NCBI GenBank assembly: GCA_025359085.1
Contig: JANYHL010000033.1
Coordinates: forward strand, 62,001-126,000
Source: Gammaproteobacteria bacterium
Lineage (GTDB): Bacteria; Pseudomonadota; Gammaproteobacteria; Burkholderiales; Burkholderiaceae_C
Direction of reading: 5' to 3'
DNA: 64,000 bases
A program made the translations under genes and the position numbers. Positions 37,811 to 47,455 of this stretch are shown piece after piece. Under the pieces are notes generated by a model that had not been told where the DNA came from, searched no databases, and saw nothing but the letters and a program-made list of their open reading frames with translations. Within the stretch, counting starts at the first letter, position 1; every line of letters starts with the position of its first letter.

Positions 37811-38233
37811 TCACGTTGCCCGGAGCCCTTGCGCCAGGGCGCCCAGGGCAATGCCTGTCAGCGCCCACAGCAAGCTCCAATTGCCCGCGCCCAGACCCGC
37901 AATCGCCGGCCCGGGACAGACACCGCACAGGCCCCAACCGACACCGAACAGCGCCGCACCCGTCAAGGTGTCACGGTTCCAGACGCTGGGGTGCGCGTGG
38001 AAGCGGTCGCCCAGCGGCGGCCGCTTCAGCAAGAGGGGCGTCAGCTTGTAGGCCAGCTTCACCACCCATACCGCGCCGCCCATCACCAGCATCAGACCGA
38101 AGTCTTCAAAGCGAAGAAAGCTCAACACCACCTCGGGCCGGATCATGGTGGAGATGGAGAGACCAAAACCGAACAGCGCACCCGCTGCCAGTGTGGCCAG
38201 CATCCGGGGCAGGGTTTTGTTGGACAAGTTCAT
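37811..38233 (-). CDS. YeeE/YedE (DUF6691) family membrane protein, second half-transporter
   Basis: This 140-residue membrane protein has four hydrophobic segments and the motif WGLCGVCPGPAIAGLGAGN with its conserved Cys-x-x-Cys near the C-terminus. The ATG at 38233 overlaps the upstream gene stop by 4 bp; a longer frame from 38506 is a shadow of that upstream gene. In two-gene YeeE/YedE systems the halves form a sulfur-compound transporter such as thiosulfate. The substrate here is unproven. Confidence 0.85.
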   Translation of the reverse strand: MNLSNKTLPRMLATLAAGALFGFGLSISTMIRPEVVLSFLRFEDFGLMLVMGGAVWVVKLAYKLTPLLLKRPPLGDRFHAHPSVWNRDTLTGAALFGVGWGLCGVCPGPAIAGLGAGNWSLLWALTGIALGALAQGLRAT

Positions 38234-38703
38234 GCCAGCCACCTTGCCATCAAGTTGGCTGTTAAAAATGCGGTCGCCATGAAGGTCAGCACCGCCAACA
38301 GCGAGGGCAACTGCAGCGAGCCCAGACCGCAAATGCCGTGACCCGAGGTGCAACCGTTGCCCAGGCGTGCGCCGTAGCCCACCAAAAAGCCGCCGGTCAG
38401 CAACTGCCATGGCGGCACGGCGGTGGCTTCTGGCGCACCGCCTGCAAAGCCCAGCCACCATGCCAGGGCACCCAGCATCAAGCCCAGCGCATACACCAGC
38501 CGCCAACCGCGCGAGTCCACAAAGCGTTCTTGCTGAAAAAAAGGTCGACGCACGAGGTAAGACCAGGTACTTGTGAACACCGTACTCATGCCGCCGATAC
38601 GGCCTGTCAGCACGAACAACAGCGCCGCACCCGTGCCTACGAAAATTCCACCGAGCAAATAGTGCTCCCAGCCGACGGGGAAGAGAGAAAGCGACATGTT
38701 CAT
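38230..38703 (-). CDS. YeeE/YedE family membrane protein, first half-transporter
   Basis: This 157-residue protein contains four to five transmembrane segments and the signature GGFLVGYGARLGNGCTSGHG, with the conserved Cys of the YeeE transport path. It overlaps its partner by 4 bp, so the two are coupled. An ATG at codon 3 is an alternative start. Confidence 0.87.
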   Translation of the reverse strand: MNMSLSLFPVGWEHYLLGGIFVGTGAALLFVLTGRIGGMSTVFTSTWSYLVRRPFFQQERFVDSRGWRLVYALGLMLGALAWWLGFAGGAPEATAVPPWQLLTGGFLVGYGARLGNGCTSGHGICGLGSLQLPSLLAVLTFMATAFLTANLMARWLA

Positions 38704-38928
38704 GGCGCTGGACTATCGCTTGGGCAAGTAGCGTTACCTGGCGCTGGCCCTGCCTGTGGGGCGCTGCTTTGGTTGCCGAGTACGAGGTTTGCCGGGCATT
38801 TTATTGAAGATTTTTGTGGTGCATCCTTCTTGAGTGGACGCGAAGGAGTGAATTTCTCCCACCATGATCAGGGTGTGATGTGGCATTTTCTGAGGTCAAG
38901 AGGGCTGACCAAGCGCAGCAACCGATCA

Positions 38929-39147
38929 ATGTCTGCGCATTCAGCAAGGTCTGGCATGCGGCACATCACGCGATCCGAGGCACGAGAGCGCTATCGACGT
39001 GACCGCGACATTGAAATTCGCGAAAACCGCTGCAATCGTGACGGTGTTGTTACCCCGCAAGAACGCCGTCAACTGCGAAACGAACTGACCAGGTTAAGCA
39101 ACGATGTTCAACGGATGATGAACAACGACCGCCGCGGTTGGCGCTAA
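38929..39147 (+). CDS. Small basic protein, hypothetical
   Basis: This 72-residue Arg-rich frame has a C-terminal part (ENRCNRDGVVTPQERRQLRNELTRLSNDVQRMM) that resembles a single EF-hand-like loop followed by a helix. There is no signal peptide at the ATG chosen, and the frame stays open upstream into non-conserved sequence. It may be the remnant of a longer exported protein. It is convergent with a small minus-strand gene 9 bp away. Confidence 0.4.
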   Translation: MSAHSARSGMRHITRSEARERYRRDRDIEIRENRCNRDGVVTPQERRQLRNELTRLSNDVQRMMNNDRRGWR

Positions 39148-39156
39148 AAACGCTTT

Positions 39157-39393
39157 TCAAGGCGGCAAACCCAGCTTGGCGCTGAGTTCAGCGGCATTGG
39201 ACGCTGAACATGGGCTGTTGTGCTGGTCGGTGAATGGCCCGCCGCCGGGCAGCACCTCACCAGCTGCGTCATAGCCAATCGCCTTGAATTTCCAAATAGG
39301 GCCAATGCGCTTGAGATTGCCCACGTGTGCCCCATCGGGCAGGTGCACGCTGTGCACATTCGCGTTAACAAAAGTGAGTGTTATCCCGGTCAT
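39157..39393 (-). CDS. Conserved small hypothetical protein
   Basis: This 78-residue protein starts at an ATG with GGAGAGG four bases upstream, a strong ribosome binding site. It begins MTGITLTFVNANVHSVHL and is rich in Gly, with a central AHVGNLKRIGPIWKFKAIGYDAAGEVLPG that looks like a folded domain. I do not recognise a family. A five-codon upstream extension is possible but not supported. Confidence 0.6.
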   Translation of the reverse strand: MTGITLTFVNANVHSVHLPDGAHVGNLKRIGPIWKFKAIGYDAAGEVLPGGGPFTDQHNSPCSASNAAELSAKLGLPP

Positions 39394-39439
39394 GGCACCT
39401 CTCCCCAATCAAGTCTGCACTCGTCGTGGATGAACAAGA

Positions 39440-39688
39440 TCAGTGGGTGATGAACTCGTAAGCCACTTCTTCGCTCTCCACCAGGTCCAGGATGTCGTTC
39501 AGGGTATCGTTGTCCTCCGTGCTGCTCCAGGTTTCCTCGGGATTGCTGGCGAATAGCGGCTCGATGGCAAGATCCAGAAACTGGTTGTTGGGGAGTTTCA
39601 ACACTTGCCCACCTTCAGATGTTTCGATCAGTTCCCAGTCATCCGGGACGGACATGGTCAATTTAATAGTGACATTGAGTTTCTTCAT
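39440..39688 (-). CDS. Conserved small acidic hypothetical protein
   Basis: This 82-residue protein, preceded by AAAGGA, begins MKKLNVTIKLTMSVPDDWEL and is very acidic toward the C-terminus (DNDTLNDILDLVESEEV). No signal peptide, transmembrane segment or family is recognised. The longer frame upstream has no start context. It diverges from the aldo/keto reductase gene. Confidence 0.65.
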   Translation of the reverse strand: MKKLNVTIKLTMSVPDDWELIETSEGGQVLKLPNNQFLDLAIEPLFASNPEETWSSTEDNDTLNDILDLVESEEVAYEFITH

Positions 39689-39889
39689 GCTGATCCTTTG
39701 TTTGTAAGAAGGCCGCGAGGTTAACCCAAGCGCAAGGATTGTTGCGGTGCAAGCCCACCTTGAGGTTATTGGGTGTGACTGGTCAGGGCGCTGTTGTTCA
39801 GCACCTCCTCGATCACCGGGCGCCAGGTTGACGGTAACCCCGTAAACTACAAAAATCGGCTGCAAGGCCCATTTTTATTGAAAATTCCC

Positions 39890-40954
39890 ATGAAAACCGT
39901 TCAACTTGGGTCCAGCGACCTGTTTGTTACCCCCATTTGCCTGGGTACCATGACCTTTGGCGAGCAAGTCGATGAGGCCACCGCTTTTGCCATCCTGGAC
40001 CGCGCGCAGGAACGCGGCGTGAATTTCATCGACACGGCGGAGATGTATGCGGTGCCGCCGCGCGCCGCCACCTTCAACGCCACCGAAATCATCCTGGGCA
40101 ACTGGCTGGCCCAGCGCCCCGGCGCACGGCAAAAGCTGGTGCTGGCCACCAAAGTGGCGGGTCCCGCGCGCAGCATGCCGTGGATTCGCGGCGGCAGCGC
40201 TGACCTGACCGGCGCCGACATCGTGGCCGCCTGCGAGGGCAGCCTGCAGCGCCTGCAGACCGATGTGATTGACCTGTACCAGATTCACTGGCCGGTGCGC
40301 TCGGTGCCTGCGTTTGGCGGCATTTATTACCAGCCTGTCGGTGGCAATGAGGGCACGTCCATCCACGCCCAATTGGAGGCTTTGCAGACCTTGGTGCAAG
40401 CGGGCAAGGTGCGCGCCGTGGGCTTGTCCAACGAAACGCCTTATGGTGTGCATGAGTTTATGCGCCTGGCCGACCAGTATCGCTTGCCGCGCGTGGCCAC
40501 TCTGCAAAACGCGTATTGCTTGCTCAACCGCAGCGTGGAAAACGCGTTGGATGAAACCATGCACCACCTCAAGGTGTCTCTGCTGGCGTATTCACCGCTG
40601 GCTTTTGGCCTGCTCACCGGGAAGTACGATGCGTCTGGTTTGACCGGACCCGGTGCGCCAGCACAAGCCCGCATTGCCAAGTACGAGTCAACCCGCAAGC
40701 AACGCTGGGGCCGCCCCGAGGCGTTGACGGCGGCGCGACGCTACAACGCGCTGGCTCAACACAACGGCCTGACGCCGACGCAGCTGGCACTGGCTTTTTG
40801 CTATACCAAATGGCAGGTCGCCAGCACCATCATTGGTGTCACGTCCGTGGCGCAACTGGATGAAAACATCGATGCGTGGGGTGTCACCCTCAGTCCTGAA
40901 CTGTTGAAACAGATTGATGCCCTGCGGTGGGAACTGCGCGACCCGGCGCAGTAA
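39890..40954 (+). CDS. Aldo/keto reductase (Tas-like)
   Basis: This 354-residue NADPH-dependent TIM barrel shows LGTMTFGEQVDEATAF, the catalytic Asp/Tyr in NFIDTAEMYAVPPRAAT, the Lys in LATKVAGP, and IHWPVRSVPAFGG. Length and the long loop after DTAEMY fit the Tas branch. The physiological substrate is unknown. The start at 39890 gives the family N-terminus MKTVQLGSSDLFVTPIC. Confidence 0.92.
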   Translation: MKTVQLGSSDLFVTPICLGTMTFGEQVDEATAFAILDRAQERGVNFIDTAEMYAVPPRAATFNATEIILGNWLAQRPGARQKLVLATKVAGPARSMPWIRGGSADLTGADIVAACEGSLQRLQTDVIDLYQIHWPVRSVPAFGGIYYQPVGGNEGTSIHAQLEALQTLVQAGKVRAVGLSNETPYGVHEFMRLADQYRLPRVATLQNAYCLLNRSVENALDETMHHLKVSLLAYSPLAFGLLTGKYDASGLTGPGAPAQARIAKYESTRKQRWGRPEALTAARRYNALAQHNGLTPTQLALAFCYTKWQVASTIIGVTSVAQLDENIDAWGVTLSPELLKQIDALRWELRDPAQ

Positions 40955-41069
40955 TTCCACGTCCACTTCAAAACGATGCGTCGCTGCCCCCCTTTGCCGT
41001 GCTAAAGCACTCTGCGACAGCAGTCCGCCTCGTCTCACATCGAATTAGAAATGGAACAAGGTCCCCAAG

Positions 41070-41555
41070 ATGGCGAAACATGTCAGCCTGACCCCTGCCA
41101 CCCAACTGCTCAAAGCCGCCAAGGTGGCGTTTACCGAGCACCCGTATGCCTATCTGGAACACGGCGGCGCGCTGCACAGTGCGGCCGAGCTGGGTTGGGA
41201 CCCGTTTCACGTGGTTAAAACCCTCATCATGCAAGACCAGGATGCCAAGCCGCTGGTGGTGCTGATGCACGGCAACCGCAAGGTCTCCACCAAAAATCTG
41301 GCGCGGCAAATCGGCGCCAAATCGGTGGAACCCTGTGCGCCCGAAGTCGCCAACCGGCACAGCGGCTATCTGGTGGGCGGCACGTCGCCGTTTGGCACGC
41401 GTCGCGCCATGCCGGTTTTTATCGAATCAAGCATTCTGGACTTGCCCAAAATCCTGATCAACGGCGGCCGACGCGGCTACCTGGTGGGGCTGGATCCGCA
41501 GGTCTGCGTGACTTTGCTGAGCGCCAAACCGGTGCAGTGTGCTTTGCTGGATTGA
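41070..41555 (+). CDS. ybaK: Cys-tRNA(Pro)/Cys-tRNA(Cys) deacylase YbaK
   Basis: This 161-residue trans-editing enzyme hydrolyses Cys mischarged on tRNA-Pro. The active-site lysine motif FHVVKTLIM, the [18 protein letters not shown] helix and [19 protein letters not shown] are characteristic of YbaK. It is followed closely by plsY. Confidence 0.93.
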   Translation: MAKHVSLTPATQLLKAAKVAFTEHPYAYLEHGGALHSAAELGWDPFHVVKTLIMQDQDAKPLVVLMHGNRKVSTKNLARQIGAKSVEPCAPEVANRHSGYLVGGTSPFGTRRAMPVFIESSILDLPKILINGGRRGYLVGLDPQVCVTLLSAKPVQCALLD

Positions 41556-41635
41556 ATCCCGGCGCGGGCTGGCAGAATAGACGCCTCACACCCCAAGCCT
41601 GGCGGGTGCCACAGCAGGAGAATTTTTTGGAATCC

Positions 41636-42280
41636 ATGCAATCTTTCTTTCCCCTGGCCGCAGCGCTGCTGGGTTACCTGATCGGCTCGCTCTCGTTTGC
41701 CGTCATCGTCAGCCGCGTCATGGGGCTCAATGATCCGCGCACTTTTGGCAGCAAAAATCCGGGCGCGACCAACGTGCTGCGCTCGGGTTCCAAGACGGCG
41801 GCCATCGCCACCTTGTTGCTCGACGCGGCCAAGGGCTGGTTGCCGGTCATGCTGGTCAAGTGGTACGGCAAACCGTATGGACTGGAAGACGGCACCATGG
41901 CCATGGTCGGGCTGGCCGCTTTTGTTGGCCATCTGTACCCGGTTTTTTTCAACTTTGTCGGTGGCAAGGGTGTGGCCACGGCACTCGGAGTGCTGCTCGG
42001 CATCAGTCCGATTCTGGGACTGGCCAGCGGGGCCACCTGGCTCATCATGGTTTACTTTTTTCGGTACGTGTCGCTGGCATCGCTCACGGCAGCGCTGTTT
42101 GTGCCGGTCTATTACGTCTTTGGCGATGGCGTGGCCTGGTACCTGAACAAGGGCGTTTTGTTGGCACTCTGTGTCATGTCGCTGCTGTTGATTTATCGCC
42201 ATGCCGAGAACATCAGCCGTTTGATCAAAGGCACTGAGTCGCGCCTGGGCAAGAAGGGCAAGGCTGCAGGGAAATCATGA
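41636..42280 (+). CDS. plsY: Acyl-phosphate:glycerol-3-phosphate acyltransferase
   Basis: This inner-membrane protein of about 214 residues makes lysophosphatidate from acyl-phosphate. The conserved [33 protein letters not shown] and a C-terminal [13 protein letters not shown] are all present, with five or six transmembrane helices. The ATG at 41636 is standard, but GGAG at 41617-41620 is better spaced for a TTG at 41627, so the protein may begin three codons earlier. It overlaps the next gene by 4 bp. Confidence 0.95.
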   Translation: MQSFFPLAAALLGYLIGSLSFAVIVSRVMGLNDPRTFGSKNPGATNVLRSGSKTAAIATLLLDAAKGWLPVMLVKWYGKPYGLEDGTMAMVGLAAFVGHLYPVFFNFVGGKGVATALGVLLGISPILGLASGATWLIMVYFFRYVSLASLTAALFVPVYYVFGDGVAWYLNKGVLLALCVMSLLLIYRHAENISRLIKGTESRLGKKGKAAGKS

Positions 42281-42987
42281 AGCTGTGCATTCTCGAAAAT
42301 GACCTGTTCGACGCCGAGCTTGCGGCACGCTTTGGCGGCTTTGGCGACATGTTCCGGCGTTTGTTTGCGGCGGCGGGCGCCGACAACTGGACGGTGGAAA
42401 TATTCAACACCGTGGACGGCCAGTACCCGTCCTCCTATGACGACTTCGACGCGGTGCTGCTCACCGGCAGCCGGGCCGATTCATTCTCGCAAGAGCCCTG
42501 GGTGCTGGCGCTGCGCCAGCAGGTGGAACAACTGCTGCAATCCAAAAAGAAGCTGCTCGGCGTCTGTTTTGGCCACCAGCTGATTGCCCTGTGCCTGGGC
42601 GCTAGAGTTGAGCGCGCGCCGCAGGGCTGGGGCGCCGGGCGCATGCACTACCAGTGGCACACACCGACGTGGGCACAAGCGCAGGGTCGCAGCGACATTG
42701 CCCTGTTGGCCAGCCACCAGGACCAGGTCCTTGGGCTGCCCGCCGGCGCCACGCTGTTGGCCAGCAGCAAGTTTTGCCCGGTGGCTGCCTTTACGGTTGA
42801 GCAGCAGGTGCTGTGCGTGCAGCCGCATCCTGAGTTTGTCGAAGACCTCAGCGCCTACCTGCTGGACAAGCGGCGCATCTTGCTCGGGGAAGAGCTCTAC
42901 AGCGCTGCCACTGACAGTTTGGCGCTGGGACATGATGGCTTGGCGATGGCCCGATTGATGGTTGAATTTGTTGAGAAAGATTTATAA
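42277..42987 (+). CDS. Class I glutamine amidotransferase-like protein
   Basis: This 236-residue protein has the amidotransferase triad: Cys97 in [12 protein letters not shown], and His184 and Glu186 in QPHPEF. It resembles the stand-alone GMP-synthase-like amidotransferases such as gamma-glutamyl hydrolases of polyamine catabolism. The substrate is unknown. It overlaps plsY by 4 bp and is followed by dispersed element copy C. Confidence 0.88.
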   Translation: MKLCILENDLFDAELAARFGGFGDMFRRLFAAAGADNWTVEIFNTVDGQYPSSYDDFDAVLLTGSRADSFSQEPWVLALRQQVEQLLQSKKKLLGVCFGHQLIALCLGARVERAPQGWGAGRMHYQWHTPTWAQAQGRSDIALLASHQDQVLGLPAGATLLASSKFCPVAAFTVEQQVLCVQPHPEFVEDLSAYLLDKRRILLGEELYSAATDSLALGHDGLAMARLMVEFVEKDL

Positions 42988-42993
42988 CGAATT

Positions 42994-43042
42994 GGCCTCT
43001 AGCCCTCGTCCTGTATTCATTGATAGCTACTAAAAATATAGT
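42994..43042 (-). repeat. Dispersed TAGCT-N19-GGGCTA element, copy C
   Basis: On the minus strand: ACTATATTTTTAGTAGCT, 19 nt, GGGCTAGAGGCC. It fills most of the 62-bp gap between two convergent genes and is one of the best matches to the consensus. Confidence 0.85.
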
Positions 43043-43049
43043 AAAAAGC

Positions 43050-44009
43050 CTAAGGATGCAACGCCGCATAGGCACCGAGTTGCAGAATCAGGTGGTGGTT
43101 GATCCGGTCATGCACGGCTGAGGCGGGCAAGGCGGCCCGGATGGCAGGGCTACCCTCGGCACTGCGATGCAGGCGCGGTGGTTTCAGCTGTATCCCGGCC
43201 GGGTTGGTCACGATCGCCAGAATTGGCAAATTGGGCGTGCTGCTGCGACGCACCACCACCGCCACCTCCTGCGTATCCAGGCGCACATAGGTACCGGGTG
43301 GGCATAAGCCCACCACGCGCACCAGCACGTGGCCGAGCTCATCGTTTTGGGCGACCGATTGGCTGATGATGGCGCGCGCCGAATCGGTAGCACTGCGGCC
43401 TTCACGTGATTTACGGGGGCTGATCATGGCGGCGTAACGGTCTACCATGCGCAAGATGCGGGCCAGTCGGCGCTCGGCGGGCAGAGCGCGCAACTCACCC
43501 CGGTCGGTACTCTCGTCGTGGTGCAACGCCAGGGTTTGGAGCCATAGCGCGTCCCGCACGCCTATGTCGGTGAGCATGGTGACGCCGTGGGTGGCGTGCG
43601 TTCGAATGGCTTCTTGTTGCGCCAGGCTGGGCCGCTCCAACTGACCGGCCAACTCGTCCTGCAGCGCTGTCATTGCCATATTCATGGTCATGGCCGCATG
43701 CACCAGGCTGTCGCGCTCGCTCTGCGGCAGTTTCAGCTCAACGGCCATCAGGTGGCACAACACCGTACTGACCAGTGCGTGCGAGGCGCTGTAACCCACC
43801 GGCGAATTGCTGGTCAGCTGAAACAGCAAATACAAACCGATATCGGTGTCGCGCGCCAGCAGGCCTTGCATCCAGCGGTCGTACTGCCAGACGCGATTTT
43901 CGAACTCCTGAATGCTCGCCGGGCGGCCCAAAATAATGCCCAGACCCGCCTCCAGATCAGACCAGAGGCCGAGCAGGTCTTCATATTCGTTTTCGGTTTG
44001 AATGGTCAC
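43050..44009 (-). CDS. Degenerate HD-GYP-like domain protein
   Basis: This 319-residue protein has the overall pattern of an HD-GYP domain. A His in SASHALVSTVLCHLMAVEL is followed by LVHAAMTMNMAMTAL where LLHDIGK is expected, then HATHGVTMLTDIG and LALHHDES. The signature HD dyad and the GYP motif are missing, so phosphodiesterase activity is doubtful and a binding or regulatory role is more likely. It is the last gene of a likely yajQ-protease-HD operon. Confidence 0.75.
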   Translation of the reverse strand: MTIQTENEYEDLLGLWSDLEAGLGIILGRPASIQEFENRVWQYDRWMQGLLARDTDIGLYLLFQLTSNSPVGYSASHALVSTVLCHLMAVELKLPQSERDSLVHAAMTMNMAMTALQDELAGQLERPSLAQQEAIRTHATHGVTMLTDIGVRDALWLQTLALHHDESTDRGELRALPAERRLARILRMVDRYAAMISPRKSREGRSATDSARAIISQSVAQNDELGHVLVRVVGLCPPGTYVRLDTQEVAVVVRRSSTPNLPILAIVTNPAGIQLKPPRLHRSAEGSPAIRAALPASAVHDRINHHLILQLGAYAALHP

Positions 44010-44018
44010 GCGAGGGCC

Positions 44019-44666
44019 TTAATAACGTTTCTCAAGGACCATTTGCTCATTGCTTCGGGTCATCTGAAAACGTGCCAAAAAACTGTTGCCCAGCAAAACG
44101 TAGGGCATGGCGCCGGTGGACACAAGCGCATCCACGTCATACACCACCACATCGCCAATGCGCACCGATGCGAGCTTGAGCCGCCAGCCGGGGATAACGC
44201 CATTGGCGGTGCTCAATTGCACGGCCTGGCCCGTCTTGTAGTTGAGTCCGACGCGGTCGGCCTCAGCCACGCTCAAGGACACCATGGTGGCGCCGGTGTC
44301 CACCAGCAGCTGCACGGCCCGGCCATTGATCTGGCCCTGGGTAAAAAAGTGGCCGCCGCTGCCAGCGCTCAAGACCACCCGGCTGCCGCCGGCCGCAGCA
44401 CCCGCGCTGCCGCCGACGCTGGCAGGCGCTTCACCGACGCGCAGCGTGTGTCGTTTGCCGGCAATCTCCATCACCGCCTGATCGCCCTGGGTCGAGATGA
44501 TTTTGACCCCGCGGTAAGCCTCGCCTACCGCCACACTTTTGGGCGCGCTGCCATCGACGATCAGCAGCGCCTTGCCGCCCAGCATGCCGGACAGGGCCAC
44601 GCTCTGGGCAAGCGCCAGCGGGCCGAGGGCCAACAGCGTGAGCAGCAGGGCGGTGGTTTTCATCAA
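44019..44666 (-). CDS. Retropepsin-like aspartic protease (TIGR02281-type), exported
   Basis: This 215-residue protein has a signal peptide (residues 1-20) and a single retropepsin fold with the catalytic motif [13 protein letters not shown] (Asp123) and a hydrophobic [13 protein letters not shown] near the end. Such clan AA proteases dimerise like viral retropepsins; their targets in bacteria are unknown. Its start overlaps the yajQ stop by 4 bp. Confidence 0.88.
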   Translation of the reverse strand: MMKTTALLLTLLALGPLALAQSVALSGMLGGKALLIVDGSAPKSVAVGEAYRGVKIISTQGDQAVMEIAGKRHTLRVGEAPASVGGSAGAAAGGSRVVLSAGSGGHFFTQGQINGRAVQLLVDTGATMVSLSVAEADRVGLNYKTGQAVQLSTANGVIPGWRLKLASVRIGDVVVYDVDALVSTGAMPYVLLGNSFLARFQMTRSNEQMVLEKRY

Positions 44667-45148
44667 TCGCGAAAGTTGTCGAAGGTCAGCGGAATATCGG
44701 TCATTTCCTTTTTGATCAAGGCCATGGCCGCCTGCAGATCATCGCGCTTGGCGCCGGTGACACGCACTTTTTCTTCCTGGATGGCGCCTTGAACCTTGAG
44801 CTTGCTGTCCTTGAGCAGACGCTGGATTTTTTTGGACATTTCGGTCTCGATCCCGCTGCGCACCTTGATGACGCGCTTGACCTTGTCGCCGCCCATTTTC
44901 TGCACATCGCCCATGTCGAGAAAGCGCACATCGACACTGCGCTTGGTGAGCTTGTTGCGCAGGATGTCTTCGATCTGGGTGAGCTGGAATTCGGCGTCGC
45001 CAATCACGGTGATTTCCTTGTCCTTGAGTTCGATCGAGGCGGGCGTGCCTTTGAAGTCAAAGCGGGTGGTGATTTCCTTGGTGGTGTTTTCCACCGCGTG
45101 TTTGACGTCCACCATGTTGGCGTCGCAAACCGTATCAAAAGAAGGCAT
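44663..45148 (-). CDS. yajQ: YajQ family nucleotide (c-di-GMP)-binding protein
   Basis: This 161-residue protein is full length and strongly conserved ([52 protein letters not shown]). YajQ proteins bind nucleotides, and some act as c-di-GMP effectors of transcription. It is the first gene of a three-gene minus-strand operon and diverges from murB across a pair of REP-like sequences. Confidence 0.96.
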   Translation of the reverse strand: MPSFDTVCDANMVDVKHAVENTTKEITTRFDFKGTPASIELKDKEITVIGDAEFQLTQIEDILRNKLTKRSVDVRFLDMGDVQKMGGDKVKRVIKVRSGIETEMSKKIQRLLKDSKLKVQGAIQEEKVRVTGAKRDDLQAAMALIKKEMTDIPLTFDNFRD

Positions 45149-45167
45149 TTGGGTTACTCAATAAAAA

Positions 45168-45243
45168 TTCGCTCGCCCTGAGCCTGTGCAAGAGCGGCGC
45201 GTTTGGTTCCAGGGAGGGCTTCAACAGGCTCAGCCCGAACGGG
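45168..45243. repeat. Pair of inverted REP-like sequences upstream of murB
   Basis: CGCCCTGAGCCTGTGCAAG (45176-45194) and its inverted relative CTTCAACAGGCTCAGCCCG (45220-45238) share ACAGGCTCAG in opposite orientation. Sequences of the form GCCCTGAGCCTGTCGAAG are common REPs in many proteobacteria. Confidence 0.7.
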
Positions 45244-45275
45244 AATGCGGACACTCCCAATGCGACAATCTTGCC

Positions 45276-46367
45276 ATGTTATTCGAGAAAAATGTTCCCC
45301 TGCAGGCTTTTAATACCTTCCACATCGTGGCCAAGGCGCATACGCTGCTGCGGATTGCCAGCGAGTCGGACTTGCACAGGCTACTGGCTGACCCGGAACT
45401 GCGTGCCAGCCCCAAATTTGTGCTGGGCGGGGGTAGCAATATTGTGCTCACCGGCGATGTCAAAGCCCTGGTGCTCAAGGTCGAGATCATGGGGCGAGGG
45501 CTGCTGATGGAGACAGACAAAGCCTTCATTGTGGAGGCGGGTGCGGGCGAGAACTGGCACGAACTGGTGGCCTGGACGCTGGTTCAGGGCTATGCCGGCC
45601 TGGAAAACATGGCCTTGATTCCTGGCACCGTCGGGGCGGCGCCGGTGCAAAATATCGGAGCTTATGGCGTTGAATTGCAGGACCGCTTTGATTCGCTGGA
45701 TGCGCTGGACCTGCAGACCGGGCAGGTGTTCACGCTCAATGCGGCGCAGTGCGCGTTTGGCTATCGCGATTCCGTGTTCAAACACGGGGCTGCGACGGCG
45801 GCCGTGCCGGACGGCCCTGGGTCCGGTGGACATCAGGTGCTGGGCCTGAAGGACCGAGCCATGATTTTGCGTGTGCGTTTTGCTTTGCCCAAGACCTGGA
45901 AGCCGGTGCTCGGTTATGCCGACCTGGATAAAAAAATGGTGGAACATCAGTGCGTCAATCCCACGGCGCAGCAAATTTTTGATTGGGTGTGCGAGATCCG
46001 GCGTGCCAAATTGCCGGACCCACAAGTCATCGGCAACGTCGGCAGCTTCTTCAAAAACCCAACCGTGACGCCCGAACAGTGCGTCGACATCATCGCCCGC
46101 GACCCCAAGGTGGTGTACTACCACTTGGCCGACGGACGCGTCAAGCTGGCGGCGGGCTGGCTGATTGACTCCTGTGGCTGGCGTGGCAAGTCGGTCGGCC
46201 AGGCCGGCGTCTATGAAAAACAGGCGCTGGTGCTGGTGAACCGCGGCGGCGTCACTAGCGCCGACAGTGCCACGGGCGGTGAAGTCATGACGCTGGCGCG
46301 TGCCATCCAGACCAGTGTCTACGAACGCTTTGGCATCCGGCTCGAGCCGGAGCCGGTGGTGGTTTAG
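45276..46367 (+). CDS. murB: UDP-N-acetylmuramate dehydrogenase
   Basis: This 363-residue flavoenzyme reduces the enolpyruvyl group in peptidoglycan precursor synthesis. It shows FVLGGGSNIVLTGDV (FAD binding), LIPGTVGAAPVQNIGAYGVE, the catalytic Ser in NVGSFFKNP and a long insert typical of type I MurB. The ATG at 45276 yields the family N-terminus MLFEKNVPLQAFNTF. It converges on the TRAP gene dctP with 2 bp between stops. Confidence 0.96.
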   Translation: MLFEKNVPLQAFNTFHIVAKAHTLLRIASESDLHRLLADPELRASPKFVLGGGSNIVLTGDVKALVLKVEIMGRGLLMETDKAFIVEAGAGENWHELVAWTLVQGYAGLENMALIPGTVGAAPVQNIGAYGVELQDRFDSLDALDLQTGQVFTLNAAQCAFGYRDSVFKHGAATAAVPDGPGSGGHQVLGLKDRAMILRVRFALPKTWKPVLGYADLDKKMVEHQCVNPTAQQIFDWVCEIRRAKLPDPQVIGNVGSFFKNPTVTPEQCVDIIARDPKVVYYHLADGRVKLAAGWLIDSCGWRGKSVGQAGVYEKQALVLVNRGGVTSADSATGGEVMTLARAIQTSVYERFGIRLEPEPVVV

Positions 46368-46369
46368 AC

Positions 46370-47389
46370 CTATTTTTTGGCGCGCAAGCGGGCCAGTTCG
46401 CTCTGGGTATCACGCCACAAGTCCATGCCGACGTTGGTTGCAATGCCAGCATTGACGCGTGTCAATTTGTCGCGCATGCGCGCCGCTTCCGACGGCGAGA
46501 GCACCGTTACCTGCATGCCTTTGCCCTTGAGGTCATCGAGCGCTTTGGCGGCTTCGGCGCGCGTGTCCTTGCGCTCAAAGTCACGGCTGGTCTTGGCGGC
46601 CGTCATCAGCACAGCTTTCTCATCCTTGCTCAGGCTGTCCCACCATTTCTTGCTCGCCAGCACAATCCAGGGGCTGTAGACGTGGTTGGTCACGGTCAGG
46701 TACTTCTGAATTTCATAGAACTTGCTGGACAGGATGGTGTTGTAAGGGTTCTCCTGGCCGTCCACCGCCTTGGTTTCGAGGGCGCTGAAAAGTTCAGAAA
46801 ATGGCAGCGGAATGGCGTTGGCGCCCAAAGTCTTGAAGCTGTCCAGAAACACGTTGTTTTGCATCACCCGCAGCTTGATGCCGTTCAGGTCTTCAAGCTT
46901 GGCCACGGCGTGTTTGCTGTTGGTGAGATTGCGGAAGCCGTTTTCCCAGTAGACCAAACCAATCAGCCCTTTTTCTTCCAGCTTGGCTCTGACTCTGTCA
47001 CCCAATGGCCCGTCCAACACCGCATCGGCTTCCTGCGCGTTGTTGAATAAAAAAGGTGTGTCCCACAAGGCCATTTCCTTGGTAATGCCGACCAGGGTGG
47101 CGGTCGAACCCACCATCATTTCCTGCGCGCCGCCAATCAGCGCTTGCTGCATCTGGATATCGGAGCCGAGGGCTGCGGCGCCGATGGCGCGCAGCTTCAT
47201 CTTGCCGCCCGAGAGCTTGGCAATCTCGTCGGCCAACACCTTGGTGGCGCGGCCCTGGTTGGATTGTTCATTCAGGCCATAGCCAAAGCGGATCAGGTGG
47301 GGCTTGATGTCTTGTGCGCTGCTGAGGCCACTGGCCAGCAGACTGGCGCCGACGGCGCAGGCAATGAGGGTGCGGCGAATCAGGGTCAT
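46370..47389 (-). CDS. TRAP transporter substrate-binding protein (DctP family)
   Basis: This 339-residue periplasmic protein has a signal peptide ending near SSAQ (residue 26) and the DctP fold, with GSDIQMQQALIGGAQEM, ENGFRNLTNSK and LRVMQNNVFLDSFKTLGANAIPLPFSELFSALET (the conserved Arg for carboxylates). It delivers an organic acid to the DctQM permease. The gntK gene at the head of the operon suggests gluconate or a related sugar acid. Confidence 0.93.
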   Translation of the reverse strand: MTLIRRTLIACAVGASLLASGLSSAQDIKPHLIRFGYGLNEQSNQGRATKVLADEIAKLSGGKMKLRAIGAAALGSDIQMQQALIGGAQEMMVGSTATLVGITKEMALWDTPFLFNNAQEADAVLDGPLGDRVRAKLEEKGLIGLVYWENGFRNLTNSKHAVAKLEDLNGIKLRVMQNNVFLDSFKTLGANAIPLPFSELFSALETKAVDGQENPYNTILSSKFYEIQKYLTVTNHVYSPWIVLASKKWWDSLSKDEKAVLMTAAKTSRDFERKDTRAEAAKALDDLKGKGMQVTVLSPSEAARMRDKLTRVNAGIATNVGMDLWRDTQSELARLRAKK

Positions 47390-47455
47390 GAAAATCTCCT
47401 AAGGTTGAAAAAAATCGTAAAACGATGAGGAAACGAGTTGCTGGTCGATGTGAGC

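Noticed and set aside
42600..42612. GCGCTAGAG in the amidotransferase gene as a twelfth dispersed element
   Set aside because: No TAGCT at the required 19-nt distance, and the encoded residues fit the family.
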